NCBI RefSeq assembly: GCF_000347635.1
Contig: NC_020514.1
Span: 1,674,001 to 1,738,000 of the forward strand
Reading direction: 5' to 3'
DNA from: Paraglaciecola psychrophila 170
GTDB lineage: Bacteria; Pseudomonadota; Gammaproteobacteria; Enterobacterales; Alteromonadaceae
Length of the DNA stretch: 64,000 bases
Below are positions 1-9,075 of the stretch, piece after piece. A model generated the notes under the pieces. It had not been told where the DNA came from. It saw only the letters and a list, made by a program, of their open reading frames with translations, and made no database searches. The position numbers and the translations under genes were made by a program. Position 1 is the stretch's first letter. Each line of letters opens with the position of its first letter.

Positions 1-1383
1 TGACGTTAGTAAGAACAAGAAAGCGGCCTGACCGTTAGGTGTGGCAATGCTTGGAAGGTTAGTACCGGTATTAATGGCAACTGCCAATAAATCAAATTGG
101 TCACGGGAGATGGCTCCACTATTCAGTGCTGCGGTCACTTCGGTGATATATACCGAACCAACAAATACGTTGTCACTGACCATAGATAACAAACCATTGG
201 CTAAATAAAACATCACTAACTGTGTTTTACCTTCAAAGGTTAATACCCAGTTAATCACAGGACTAAACAGACCTTGGTCGATGATTACTGCCACGATACC
301 AAAAAACACACATAACAACGCAGTAAAGGGTAACGCCTCTTCGAAAGCCTTGCCTATAGAGTGCTCGTCAATTACACCACCCATAGAAGTAGTCAAAACA
401 ATAATAGACAACCCAATTAATCCAACTGCGGCTAAATGCCCTGCTAAACCTACAACTAACCAAACGGCAATCAAACCTTGTACCACTAATCTAACTTTAT
501 CTTGTGTGGTTAAGTTAGCTTCGACGTTTTTGTCATAATCAGTCAATATTTGCCTAACTACCGGCGGTAATTCTGCGCCATAACTAAAGAGTGAAAATTT
601 CTCAACAATAAAAGTAGTGGCTAATCCTGCAAAAAATACCGGAATGGTGATAGGAGACATACGAATGAAAAACTCTATAAAGTCCCAGCCCGCTTTATCT
701 GCAATGATAAGGTTTTGTGGCTCGCCGACCATCGTCATTACGCCACCCAATGCGGTACCTACACCAGCATGCATCATCAGGTTACGTAAAAAAGCCCTAA
801 AGTCTTCTAAATCATTACGGTTAGGCACGTCATCATCGTGGGAGTGATCGTGTTCAGAATGAAAGTCTTTACCTGATGCCACTTTATGGTAGATAGAATA
901 AAAACCTAAACCTACCGTAATAATAACTGCCACAACTGTTAGCGCATCTAAGAATGCCGACAAAAATGCACATGCTGCAGCAAAGGCTATAGATAGTGCA
1001 ATTTTATTCTTAAGTTTTATCAAAAGTTTAGTGAAGAGATACAGTAATAATCCCTTCATAAAGTAGATACCGGCCACCATAAATACCAAGAGTAGGATGA
1101 CCTCAATATTCACCACCATTTCATGTTTCATATGTTCTGGTGTTGTCATACCGATAAACATCGCTTGCATCAGCAAGAGACCGCCCGGTTGTAACGGATA
1201 ACATTTTAATGCCATCGCTAAAGTGAAAATAAATTCTAGTACTAACGCCCAGCCTGCTATGTAAGGATTAAATATAAATAAAATGGGGTTGATGATAAGA
1301 AATGCGACAATAGCCTGTTTATACCAACTTGGGGCTTTGCCCAAAAAGTTGGCTGCTACTGCTTGAGGTACCGACATTTGCAT
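1..1383 (-). CDS. nhaB: Na+/H+ antiporter NhaB (partial, 3' end outside window)
   Basis: Inner-membrane sodium/proton antiporter. The reverse strand is open from an ATG at 1383 through the left edge (461 codons; NhaB is usually a little over 500 residues, so only the C-terminus is missing). The N-terminus reads [20 protein letters not shown] followed by [13 protein letters not shown], which matches the NhaB start (family pattern FLG-SP-WYK-A---FLI-NP). A second in-frame ATG at 1377 is an alternative start. It is divergent from fadR, the arrangement also known in E. coli, and shares the intergenic region carrying the FadR operator. Identity is recognised from the N-terminus and the repeated hydrophobic segments; the rest was not aligned residue by residue. 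Confidence 0.93.
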   Translation of the reverse strand, partial: MQMSVPQAVAANFLGKAPSWYKQAIVAFLIINPILFIFNPYIAGWALVLEFIFTLAMALKCYPLQPGGLLLMQAMFIGMTTPEHMKHEMVVNIEVILLLVFMVAGIYFMKGLLLYLFTKLLIKLKNKIALSIAFAAACAFLSAFLDALTVVAVIITVGLGFYSIYHKVASGKDFHSEHDHSHDDDVPNRNDLEDFRAFLRNLMMHAGVGTALGGVMTMVGEPQNLIIADKAGWDFIEFFIRMSPITIPVFFAGLATTFIVEKFSLFSYGAELPPVVRQILTDYDKNVEANLTTQDKVRLVVQGLIAVWLVVGLAGHLAAVGLIGLSIIVLTTSMGGVIDEHSIGKAFEEALPFTALLCVFFGIVAVIIDQGLFSPVINWVLTFEGKTQLVMFYLANGLLSMVSDNVFVGSVYITEVTAALNSGAISRDQFDLLAVAINTGTNLPSIATPNGQAAFLFLLTS

Positions 1384-1550
1384 AAGCAAAATTCCTTGCT
1401 GAATATTATAATTATTGAATCAACGTTTTTCAGATTGTACTCAATAATAAACTCAAAATCCTATAGTTAGCACATATTTAAGTGAAATTTATCTGCTTTT
1501 CTACAATACTTTGTTAACAATTCAAAGTTTCGTTGTTACCAGTAAAATTC

Positions 1551-1573
1551 ATCTGGTACAATCAGTCTATAAT
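1551..1573 (+). promoter_or_regulatory. FadR operator overlapping the fadR promoter
   Basis: Positions 1551-1567 read ATCTGGTACAATCAGTC. This closely follows the known FadR operator (ANCTGGTCNGACCNGNT; the E. coli fabB site begins ATCTGGTAC). It is followed at once by TATAAT (1568-1573), a perfect -10 box, so a bound FadR would sit between -35 and -10. This suggests autoregulation of fadR; an effect on divergent nhaB is possible. The site is a motif call, not tested. Confidence 0.72.
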
Positions 1574-1608
1574 AAGTACAAAAACAATAATAACGAAGTG
1601 AGTGGTTG

Positions 1609-2319
1609 ATGATATACAAGGCACAAAGTCCGGCAGGATTCGCTGAAGAATATATAGTGGAATCTATCTGGAGTGGTCGCTTCCCCCCCGGTACAATTCT
1701 TCCCGCAGAGCGTGAATTATCTGAACTAATTGGTGTCACTCGAACGACTTTGCGTGAAGTGTTGCAACGCTTAGCGCGTGATGGTTGGTTGACTATCAAA
1801 CATGGTAAGCCTACTAAGGTTAATAATTTCTGGGAGACCTCGGGATTAAATATATTAGAAACCTTAGCTCGACTCGACGAAGATGGTATCCCTGAGCTTG
1901 TTGACCACTTGTTAGCCGCGAGAACTAATTTAAGCGCTGTGTTTATTCGCGGTGCTATTCGTCAACAACAAGATAAAACCATCGAATTATTACAGGGGTA
2001 TAGTGATGTTCCTGATGATGGTAAAACTTTTGCTCAATGCGATTATCAACTAAATCACGACTTGGCTTTTGCTTCTGGTAACCCCGTGTATGTATTAATG
2101 ATGAATGGTTTTAGAGGATTGTATTCACGCATTGGTGGTTATTATTTTTCGAATCAAAAATCTAGGGATTTAACACGCAGTTATTATAAGCAATTACTCG
2201 AACTTGCTGTTAAAGGCGATTACGAAAATGTTCCTTTGGTGATCAGAGACTATGGCATCGAAAGTGGTAAAATCTGGCAAGAATTACGCGCTGATATGCC
2301 AAAAGGATTGGTAGACTAG
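1609..2319 (+). CDS. fadR: Fatty acid metabolism transcriptional regulator FadR
   Basis: GntR-family acyl-CoA-responsive regulator that represses beta-oxidation genes and activates unsaturated fatty acid synthesis in the known family. The winged-helix N-terminus ([18 protein letters not shown], then [20 protein letters not shown], then [18 protein letters not shown]) is nearly identical to the E. coli protein, followed by the FadR C-terminal acyl-CoA-binding domain ([26 protein letters not shown]). I start at the ATG at 1609, giving MIYKAQ like the E. coli MVIKAQ, rather than the TTG one codon earlier; GAAG at 1595-1598 is a weak ribosome site. 236 residues, normal length. Likely targets here include the fad operon at 49-54 kb, though no strong operator was found there. 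Confidence 0.97.
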   Translation: MIYKAQSPAGFAEEYIVESIWSGRFPPGTILPAERELSELIGVTRTTLREVLQRLARDGWLTIKHGKPTKVNNFWETSGLNILETLARLDEDGIPELVDHLLAARTNLSAVFIRGAIRQQQDKTIELLQGYSDVPDDGKTFAQCDYQLNHDLAFASGNPVYVLMMNGFRGLYSRIGGYYFSNQKSRDLTRSYYKQLLELAVKGDYENVPLVIRDYGIESGKIWQELRADMPKGLVD

Positions 2320-2516
2320 TCTTCCATAAAACTATAATTCGGCTGGTCATTTCATCAGCCGCATTTATTCATAATAAAATCATATGTATTTCAACGATAT
2401 GTGATTCATTTCTAAAAAAATCAATTTATTTGTTCAATTAGTATGCAGTTTCTAATTCGTTTCTTTAACATTGCCTTTAATCCAGACAATCCGATTATTT
2501 AAACGAGGAAAGACCC

Positions 2517-2870
2517 ATGACTAAATTAGATTCTATAAAAGGTAAAGTGAACGAAGCAGAAGAATTTGCACGTAAAATATGGCTTGCAGGATTGGGTGCA
2601 TATGGTAAAAGTTTTGATGAAGCACAAGGCCGTTACGAAAAAATCAGTGTAGATGCGAGCAAAATGTTCGATGAACTAGTCGTAAAAGGTTCTAAAATTG
2701 AAACTGAAGCCAAAGATAAGTTTCAAGTAAAAGACAAAGTTGAAACGCGTGTTGCAGAAGTACGTAAAAAACTTGGTCTAGGTAACACATCTGATGATCA
2801 GAAAGTTGAAGAGTTGTCAGCAAAGATTGATGCACTAACTGACGCTGTTGCAAAACTAGCTGCAAAATAA
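2517..2870 (+). CDS. Phasin family protein (short form)
   Basis: 117-residue helical protein of the poly(hydroxyalkanoate) granule-associated (PhaI/PhaF, phasin_3) family, which coats PHA granules. The signature IWLAGLGAYGKSFDEA near residues 21-36 and the C-terminal heptad pattern (VEELSAKIDALTDAVAKLAAK) fit the family; no signal peptide. GAGGAA at 2505-2510 is a good ribosome site. It is followed after about 100 bases by a second phasin, as in Pseudomonas-like phaIF pairs. No PHA synthase gene lies in the window, so a role in PHA storage is inferred from family only. Confidence 0.85.
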   Translation: MTKLDSIKGKVNEAEEFARKIWLAGLGAYGKSFDEAQGRYEKISVDASKMFDELVVKGSKIETEAKDKFQVKDKVETRVAEVRKKLGLGNTSDDQKVEELSAKIDALTDAVAKLAAK

Positions 2871-2977
2871 TTGTTTTGATACCCAACGCAATCATAGAAT
2901 CACAAGTTCTAGTTTAAAGTTGGGTATTTAATTTTTTATCTTGTATTGGCGTGAGCTAAGATATTAGGAGAATCAAT

Positions 2978-3583
2978 TTGAATACGGCTAAAAAAACTAT
3001 AGATTTAGTACATAAAACTTGGTTAGCTGGAGTTGGTACTTATGACAGTGGGCGTGAAAATGCGGCCAATAAGTTTGACCAATTATTTGTTGATGGATCC
3101 GCATTTTTAAATGACTTACTAGTAAAAGGTGAGTCGGTAGAAACGCAATTACAAGCAAAAATAGAGGCCAAAAAAATGTTAAAGGACAAAATTTCAGCAC
3201 TAAGAGCTAAGCTTGGTTTTGGTAACGAAAGTCGTGATCAGCAAGTTGATATGTTATCACAACGTGTTGATACTCTTATTGAAGTCGTCGCTAAATTAGC
3301 TCAACAAAAAGCAGCTGAGAAAAAAACAACGACAACTGCAACAAAAACTCCCGCCAAAACTGCGACTAAAACAGCGGCCAAAGCCACTTCTACAAAAACA
3401 GCAGTTAAGCCAGCAGCAGCTAAGCCGGCAGCCGCTAAGCCGGCAGCAGCTAAGCCAGCAGCCGCTAAGCCAGCAGTAGCTAAGCTTGCCGCAGATAAAT
3501 CTGAAACAGCTGAGTCTGAAGCGGCTAAACCTGACACAGTTAAACCTGCAGCTGATAAACCCGAATCAGAGAGTGAAGATTAA
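2978..3583 (+). CDS. Phasin family protein with Ala/Lys/Pro-rich C-terminal tail
   Basis: 201 residues. Residues 1-110 are a phasin domain (KTWLAGVGTYDSGRENAANK) parallel to the preceding short phasin. Residues 110-201 form a low-complexity tail rich in Lys, Ala, Thr and Pro with four to five AAKPA repeats and an acidic end, resembling the histone-H1-like tail of PhaF. In PhaF that tail binds DNA and helps segregate granules; here that is inference. The start is TTG at 2978, supported by AGGAG at 2966-2970 with seven bases of spacing; no ATG serves the frame. A terminator follows. Confidence 0.83.
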   Translation: MNTAKKTIDLVHKTWLAGVGTYDSGRENAANKFDQLFVDGSAFLNDLLVKGESVETQLQAKIEAKKMLKDKISALRAKLGFGNESRDQQVDMLSQRVDTLIEVVAKLAQQKAAEKKTTTTATKTPAKTATKTAAKATSTKTAVKPAAAKPAAAKPAAAKPAAAKPAVAKLAADKSETAESEAAKPDTVKPAADKPESESED

Positions 3584-3625
3584 CAAGTGAGATTTTAGAC
3601 CCCTTCAATTTTACTATTGTTAATA

Positions 3626-3654
3626 AAGCCGCTAAGTTTAGTGGCTTTTTTTTT
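3626..3654 (+). terminator. Rho-independent terminator after the phasin genes
   Basis: Stem AAAGCCGCTAA paired with TTAGTGGCTTT (one G-T wobble) followed by a T run to about 3654. It lies 43 bases after the second phasin stop codon and probably ends the phasin transcript. Confidence 0.8.
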
Positions 3655-3731
3655 CATTTTTTTATTTGCAACCCTGTTACTTTTCCATGCAAAACAACCC
3701 GTGTTTATTGTTAAGTAAGTAGTAGTTTGTT

Positions 3732-3875
3732 GTGAATAAATGCGGAATTCAGATAGGCTTACCTTGTGCTTATGAACCGCTCTATTTTTGGACAGGCGTC
3801 GCGATTGTTGTTGTATTTGTTGGTTTGATAGAGGCAATAATTATTTCTGTTTGGATAGATAAAGTTAAGCAATAG
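3732..3875 (+). CDS. Small single-pass membrane protein (putative)
   Basis: Short ORF starting at GTG 3732, 47 residues: a polar N-terminus with two Cys (NKCGIQIGLPCAYEP), a hydrophobic helix (FWTGVAIVVVFVGLIEAIII) and a basic end (WIDKVKQ). The positive-inside pattern looks like a real small membrane protein. Against it, no Shine-Dalgarno sequence is visible and an in-frame TAG lies nine bases upstream, so the start is uncertain. It lies alone between the phasin terminator and SirB. No family recognised. Confidence 0.35.
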   Translation: MNKCGIQIGLPCAYEPLYFWTGVAIVVVFVGLIEAIIISVWIDKVKQ

Positions 3876-4328
3876 AAAAAACGCCAAACAACACGCAAGC
3901 GTCACTCCAAAAAATAATAGATTGCTAATGTGTTAAAAATTCGGATTAGTCTGCATGAGAATAATGCTACTGTAATGTGCAATGTTTATACTATTGATTA
4001 GACTTAGAATAATCGTGTTAGAATTTTTATGGTGTGTGCAGATACAAAACACTTTATTATTAGTCATGAACACGACAAATAGCACAGGGGAAGGATGTAA
4101 AATATCCCCGCCCCATTTTTAACAAATTAAATATGCACTTCTTAAAGTAATAAACTCCTTACGGCGTTAACTAAAAAGTAGCTATCTTCGTGTAAGCTAC
4201 TGATGCTATATACCAACCGCTCTGATGCCACAGGTTTCAAATTTAATATGATTCTGGCTGGCTTAAGCAAACTATCTACTGATGATTTAAGTAATAGTTA
4301 TAAATATAAAACTCTAGGGAACAACAAC
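3876..4328. other. Intergenic stretch upstream of sirB
   Basis: No convincing gene. An upstream in-frame extension of the SirB reading frame (from 4203) is not hydrophobic and lacks a ribosome site, so I treat it as non-coding. A weak GC-rich hairpin (GGGGA ... TCCCC, 4086-4109) followed by CCCCATTTTT is the only structure seen. Confidence 0.4.
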
Positions 4329-4769
4329 ATGTACATGATAGTTAAGCACGCCCACCTGACGATAATTACACTTACTTTTATCTTTTTCATTATTAATTTT
4401 GTGTTAACAATGAAAGGCTCTGACAAGGTCAATAACAAGCTCCTGAAAATTGGACCACACATTTTGTATACCTTGTTTGTTTTAACGTTTATTTATTTGG
4501 TTTCTGTTAATCCCCTTAACTTGTATCCTTTTGTGAATGGTTGGGCATCATCTAAATTAGCCGGTTTCGTACTCTACATAGTCTCTATCACTTTTGCGCT
4601 TAAATGGGCAAAGTCGACTCTATGGCGTGTCGTTAGCTTCATCAGTGCTGTATTTTGGTTTGCCATGAGTGCTCGACTTGGCTTTGCCGATCACCTTAAA
4701 GTCAAAGGCAGTGAAGATGCCAATGTCTATATTGAAATAGGGCAATCTATACTGGCTACAATTTGCTAG
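4329..4769 (+). CDS. SirB family integral membrane protein
   Basis: 146 residues with four hydrophobic segments (about 7-27, 40-58, 72-88, 94-112), ending in a polar tail. The opening MYMIVKHAHLTIITLTFIFF and the central motif KIGPHILYTLFVLTFIYL match the SirB family, small membrane proteins first noted beside Salmonella invasion regulators and of uncertain biochemical role. I start at 4329 because AGGGA (4316-4320) is eight bases upstream and family members begin at this point. Confidence 0.8.
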   Translation: MYMIVKHAHLTIITLTFIFFIINFVLTMKGSDKVNNKLLKIGPHILYTLFVLTFIYLVSVNPLNLYPFVNGWASSKLAGFVLYIVSITFALKWAKSTLWRVVSFISAVFWFAMSARLGFADHLKVKGSEDANVYIEIGQSILATIC

Positions 4770-4877
4770 AAAATTACGTTCGGATGTGATCTGGGTGTGA
4801 ATGTTATAAGTCTATAATTTTGAATTACTTTTGAGCTATGTATAGTGACTTAGTAGATTCAAAAGTTTAATGTGACA

Positions 4878-4915
4878 TTGATTAAGTGCTAATTTCAAAA
4901 TTAGCACTTAATCAA
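4878..4915. repeat. 38-bp inverted repeat with 2-base centre
   Basis: TTGATTAAGTGCTAATTT (4878-4895) is followed by CA and its exact reverse complement (4898-4915): 18-base arms with no mismatch. It lies between sirB and the YceI operon. It could form a hairpin or cruciform or be a regulator site; there is no T run, so an ordinary terminator is unlikely. The rest of 4770-5092 holds nothing recognisable. Confidence 0.85.
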
Positions 4916-5092
4916 GAATAGTGATGATGTCGATATTGTGACCGTTGCTTATATTTTTAATTATGACTAGTGGTATAGCTGTGAAGGTTGGGCAAGTTTT
5001 TTCGATTCAATAAATATCTTGCCTAGATTAAATCTTTTGTTAAGAACATTTCGTAATTAAGAAATATCCAATGAATTTTAAGGAGTACTAGT

Positions 5093-5725
5093 ATGAAATT
5101 AGTCAAAATAAGTACCATCATTTTTGTTTTAGGTTTATCGAGCTGTCTTTCATGGGCGTTTGCAAAAAGTACCTTTAATGACATGCCAGCAGGTGAATAT
5201 AAGGTAGATTTAAGCCATGCATCGATTGTCTGGAAGGTGTCTCATTTAGGTCTGTCTAATTATGTTGCTCGGTTTACAGAATTCGATGCTGCTATTAATT
5301 ACGACGCAAGTGATATATCAAAAAGTCAAGTAACAGCCAGTATTAACCCTATGTCCATACAAACTGCTTACCCCAATGCTGCTGAAAAAGACTTCAATAA
5401 TATTTTAGCCACTGAAAAAGATTGGTTTAATGCTAAAACGTTTGCAAACATTAAATTTGCGTCAACATCTGTTGATATGATTACTGAAAAAACGGCTGTG
5501 ATGAAAGGCAATCTAACCTTTTTAGGGGTGACCAAAGTGATTTCTTTAGACGTAGTGTTAAATGGTGCCATGACAAAACAGCCATTTACGGGTAAACCGA
5601 CTTTGGGTTTTTCTGCGAGTACTAATATCGTCCGTTCAGAATTTGGTATGGGTAAATATATACCAAGTATAGGTGACAATGTAGAGGTTTTGATTGAAGG
5701 TGAATTCGCATATTCTGATAAGTAG
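5093..5725 (+). CDS. Periplasmic YceI family protein
   Basis: 210 residues with a signal peptide (hydrophobic residues 6-23, likely cleavage after SWAFA) and a YceI-type lipocalin-like beta-barrel: AGEYKVDLSHASIVWKVSH at the start of the domain, internal GNLTFLGVTK, and the end FGMGKYIPSIGDNVEVLIE. Family members bind polyisoprenoid lipids in the periplasm. First gene of a tight three-gene set with cytochrome b561 and a second YceI-like gene, an association common in gammaproteobacteria. AGGAG at 5081-5085 supports the ATG at 5093. Confidence 0.92.
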   Translation: MKLVKISTIIFVLGLSSCLSWAFAKSTFNDMPAGEYKVDLSHASIVWKVSHLGLSNYVARFTEFDAAINYDASDISKSQVTASINPMSIQTAYPNAAEKDFNNILATEKDWFNAKTFANIKFASTSVDMITEKTAVMKGNLTFLGVTKVISLDVVLNGAMTKQPFTGKPTLGFSASTNIVRSEFGMGKYIPSIGDNVEVLIEGEFAYSDK

Positions 5726-5745
5726 CTAAGCGAAGAATAAAAAAG

Positions 5746-6303
5746 ATGACACCCTCATCACAACGCTACCACAGCCTTAGTATTGTGCTGCATTGGTCTA
5801 TTGCACTAGCTTTATTATTTATGTTTGCAAGCGGCCTTTTCATGGTCAATGCAGATATTAGCAAGGCTGACCAATACCGGCTTTTTCAAATACATAAAGC
5901 CTCGGGTGTGGTAATGCTTTGGGCTTTGATTCTGAGGATAGTAACAAGGGTGTTTACTCACGCTCCGGCCCTACCAGATAGTCTTAACCCCCAACAGGTG
6001 TTCAAAGCTAAGTTGGGACATATATTTCTCTATGTAGCACTGGTTACAATGCCTTTGTCTGGATGGTTAATGGTGTCGGCTAGTCCGTTTGGTTTACCCA
6101 CGTTTGTGTTTGTGGACTGGATCAAGTGGCCACATATCCCTGGTGTGGCAAGAAATAAAACTATCGAAACGTTAGCCAATAATGTGCACTGGATAACGGC
6201 AACTGTACTTGGCACTTTGATTGCCGGTCATGTTGGTGCGTTCTTTTGGCACAAGAAAAAACATAATATAAATTTAATTAGCCGAATGTGGTGGAATAAA
6301 TAA
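5746..6303 (+). CDS. Cytochrome b561
   Basis: 185-residue di-haem inner-membrane cytochrome of the YodB/CybB family, with four transmembrane helices. The start YHSLSIVLHWSIALALLFMF carries the first haem-ligand His; QIHKASGVVMLWALILRI and the later HIFLYVALVTMPLSGWLM and HWITATVLGTLIAGHVGAFF segments hold the others. It probably moves electrons between quinol and a periplasmic acceptor. It is 20 bases after the first YceI gene and its stop overlaps the next start (TAATG, 6301-6305), so the three genes are translationally linked. Confidence 0.92.
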   Translation: MTPSSQRYHSLSIVLHWSIALALLFMFASGLFMVNADISKADQYRLFQIHKASGVVMLWALILRIVTRVFTHAPALPDSLNPQQVFKAKLGHIFLYVALVTMPLSGWLMVSASPFGLPTFVFVDWIKWPHIPGVARNKTIETLANNVHWITATVLGTLIAGHVGAFFWHKKKHNINLISRMWWNK

Positions 6304-6875
6304 TGAAGGTTTCTTTGAACAAAACGTTTATGAACAGAACAACATTGCTGCGAATGTTTATACCATTTACGATTGTTATGTATTGGTGTTTAGGTATTTT
6401 AAACGCCCACGCAGAGATTAAAAGCAGTCATCAATCAGGTACCGTGTCTTTCTCTGGCCAGCATGCAGGAATGAATTTCGAAGGTAAGTTTGAGCGCTGG
6501 GAGGCCACACTCATATTGCCACCGCAGAACAATCCTAATATCACGGCAACATTTTACATGAGCTCTGCCAAAACTGGAGATAGTATCTACGACAGCACCT
6601 TACCTGAGTTCGACTGGTTTGATGTCGAGAACCACGCAACCGGAAAATTTTTAAGCACCGAAGTTTCAATAACTGAAGGCGGTTATAAGGTGCTGGGTGA
6701 TCTGACTATTAAGAACATAACAAAAGCTGTGAGTTTTATGTTGTCTGACATTGATGGCAAGTTAAACACAAGTTTTGGTATTAACCGTTTGGACTATCAA
6801 ATTGGACTGGAATCAGATCCAGACGCGGAATGGGTGAGTAAAACCATCTTCATATCGATGCGGATTAAAAAGTAG
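6303..6875 (+). CDS. YceI-like periplasmic protein
   Basis: 190 residues; hydrophobic signal segment at about 15-37 ending ...NAHA, then a YceI-like barrel (GTVSFSGQHAGMNFEGKFER; VLGDLTIKNITKAVSFML; FGINRLDYQIGLESDPDAEW). It is distinct in sequence from the first YceI gene of the operon, closer to the subgroup found with cytochrome b561. The ATG overlaps the preceding stop by one base. Role inferred: lipid or quinone-like ligand handling with the adjacent cytochrome. Confidence 0.85.
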   Translation: MKVSLNKTFMNRTTLLRMFIPFTIVMYWCLGILNAHAEIKSSHQSGTVSFSGQHAGMNFEGKFERWEATLILPPQNNPNITATFYMSSAKTGDSIYDSTLPEFDWFDVENHATGKFLSTEVSITEGGYKVLGDLTIKNITKAVSFMLSDIDGKLNTSFGINRLDYQIGLESDPDAEWVSKTIFISMRIKK

Positions 6876-7181
6876 GAATAGCTTAAGAGCAGCTACCAGT
6901 TCAGTTGCCGAGCTATTAGTGAAAGACAAACGGAATAATAATTGTCAACGTTTTATGTATTGGTGATGCCTACAAATTTACTCAATGTTCATCTTAATTT
7001 TTATTGATTCTGGTCCTTGCAAATTTCCGGTTCTTGTTTATTTAAATTTTCATGCCGGCTAGCTAACAACTCATCTTCGAAAATCTTCTAAATAAGACCA
7101 ATAAATTCATACGCTTAGATTGTCTATTTGAGTATACAATTCTATAGTGCATTTATTGATGTTGAAAAAGTAGATAAAGAT
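6876..7181. other. Intergenic stretch upstream of ilvD
   Basis: No gene, RNA or strong hairpin seen. An 18-codon in-frame extension of the dehydratase from a TTG at 7128 is open but has no ribosome site and is not part of the conserved family. Confidence 0.4.
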
Positions 7182-8861
7182 ATGAATACACATAAACCGC
7201 GCAAATATTCACAAAAAATTGTAGATGGTGCCGCTCAGGCACCCAGTCGCTCAATGCTAAGGGCCGTAGGGTTTAGCGACGAGGATTTCAAAAAATCGCA
7301 GGTGGGCATTGCTTCAACATGGTCAATGGTGACGCCTTGTAACATGCATATTAACACTTTGGCAGAAGAGGTAGGTAAAGGTGTAGATAGCGCAGGTGCT
7401 AAAAGCGTTATTTATAACACTATTACCGTATCTGACGGTATTTCTATGGGCACCGAGGGTATGAAGTATTCTTTGGTATCCCGGGAAGTCATATGTGATT
7501 CTATCGAGGCAGTATCAGCCGGTATGGGGCACGATGGTATTATTGCCATTGGTGGCTGTGATAAAAACATGCCGGGTTGTTTGATGGGTTTAGCACGCTT
7601 GAATCGTCCTGCAATTTTTGTCTATGGTGGTACGATTTTACCTGGCGAAAATCACACTGATATTGTGTCGGTATTCGAAGCTGTAGGCAGCTATGCTGCG
7701 GGTGATATCCCCATCACTCAATTGGAACACATTGAAAAAACGGCGATCCCAGGTGCCGGATCTTGTGGTGGTATGTATACAGCAAATACCCTAGCCTCTG
7801 CGATTGAAGCTTTGGGCATGAGCATGCCAAATAGCTCTGCGCAAAATGCGGTCTCAGATAATAAAAAGCAAGACTGTATCGATGCCGGTAAAGCTATTGT
7901 GTACTTGCTTGAACATGATATTAAGCCGTCTGACATCATGACTAAAAAAGCCTTCGAGAATGCGATTACGCTGACCATTACCTTAGGTGGCTCTACCAAT
8001 GCTGTGCTGCACTTAATTGCGATGGCCGATGCCATTGGCGTTGAAGTGACTCTGGATGATTTTGTGCGCATTGGTGAGAAAACACCGGTGATTGCTGACT
8101 TGCGTCCAAGCGGCCAATACCTGATGTCTGAATTAATTGAAATTGGTGGTATTCAACCACTGATGAAGCGTTTACTAGATGCGGGCATGTTGCACGGTGA
8201 TTGTATGACCGTCACCGGTAAAACCATGGCTGAAAATTTAGCCAGCGTAGCGGATTACCCTGAAGGTCAGAACATTATTTTACCTTTTGATAAGCCCATT
8301 AAAAAAGACAGCCATTTGGTTATTTTGAATGGCAATTTAGCCCCAGAAGGTGCTGTTTCAAAAATCACTGGCAAAGAAGGATTAAGTTTTACTGGCACAG
8401 CTAAGGTGTATGATTCAGAAGAGCAAGGTTTTGCCGCTATTATAGATGGTCAAGTGGTAGCTGGTGATGTGGTTGTCATTCGTTACGAAGGCCCAAAAGG
8501 CGGGCCTGGTATGCGCGAGATGTTAAGTCCTACTTCGGCTATCATGGGTAAAGGTTTAGGCAACGACGTGGCGCTGATCACTGATGGTCGCTTTTCAGGT
8601 GGCAGTAGAGGTTTTGTGGTCGGGCATATCACACCTGAAGCCTACGAGGGTGGGGCCATCGCGCTAGTAGAAAATGGTGATAGCATTACCATTGATGCGC
8701 AAAGTCGCCTGATGACGCTAAATATAGATGCTCAAGAAATGGCTAGAAGGAAGCAGAACTGGCAACAGCCTGCACCTAAATATACTCGAGGGCTGCTAGC
8801 AAAATATGCCAGAACAGTCAGCTCTGCTTCTACGGGGGCGGTGACCGACAAACCGTATTAA
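7182..8861 (+). CDS. ilvD: Dihydroxy-acid dehydratase
   Basis: Iron-sulfur dehydratase of the IlvD/Edd family; in branched-chain amino acid synthesis it converts 2,3-dihydroxy-3-methylbutanoate (and the methylpentanoate) to the 2-oxo acid. Conserved cluster regions are visible: [53 protein letters not shown] and the C-terminal [19 protein letters not shown]. About 559 residues, the shorter class. I use the ATG at 7182 ([10 protein letters not shown]) since the family begins near there. It stands alone, not in an ilv operon, so a sugar-acid dehydratase role cannot be excluded, but the motifs fit DHAD best. Confidence 0.88.
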   Translation: MNTHKPRKYSQKIVDGAAQAPSRSMLRAVGFSDEDFKKSQVGIASTWSMVTPCNMHINTLAEEVGKGVDSAGAKSVIYNTITVSDGISMGTEGMKYSLVSREVICDSIEAVSAGMGHDGIIAIGGCDKNMPGCLMGLARLNRPAIFVYGGTILPGENHTDIVSVFEAVGSYAAGDIPITQLEHIEKTAIPGAGSCGGMYTANTLASAIEALGMSMPNSSAQNAVSDNKKQDCIDAGKAIVYLLEHDIKPSDIMTKKAFENAITLTITLGGSTNAVLHLIAMADAIGVEVTLDDFVRIGEKTPVIADLRPSGQYLMSELIEIGGIQPLMKRLLDAGMLHGDCMTVTGKTMAENLASVADYPEGQNIILPFDKPIKKDSHLVILNGNLAPEGAVSKITGKEGLSFTGTAKVYDSEEQGFAAIIDGQVVAGDVVVIRYEGPKGGPGMREMLSPTSAIMGKGLGNDVALITDGRFSGGSRGFVVGHITPEAYEGGAIALVENGDSITIDAQSRLMTLNIDAQEMARRKQNWQQPAPKYTRGLLAKYARTVSSASTGAVTDKPY

Positions 8862-8883
8862 ACAACAAGCTAATTGCGGCGCT

Positions 8884-8917
8884 ACCGAGTTAATGTAGAC
8901 ACAATACTTAACTCGGT
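8884..8917. repeat. Inverted repeat downstream of ilvD
   Basis: ACCGAGTTAA (8884-8893) and its exact complement TTAACTCGGT (8908-8917) with a 14-base loop, 22 bases after the ilvD stop. It lies between convergent ilvD and the patatin gene. There is no clear T run, so termination is possible but not certain. Confidence 0.5.
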
Positions 8918-9075
8918 TGACCATTTTACTAAGCTTTATAACTACTGTAGTAGGGGAGGCTAGTTCGCTGCCAAAACTGTTAATGGTAGTGAAATAGTCA
9001 TTTAAGTATTTACAAACAAGACAAATGACTTTAATTAGCAAACCAAATTAAATCAGCGTAGTGCCGTCATTACTC

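Noticed and set aside
281..847. Two plus-strand ORFs near the left edge
   Set aside because: Shadows of nhaB on the opposite strand; sequence lacks any recognisable domain.
3301..3537. Reverse-strand Ala/Val-rich ORF
   Set aside because: Antisense shadow of the AAKP repeats in the second phasin.
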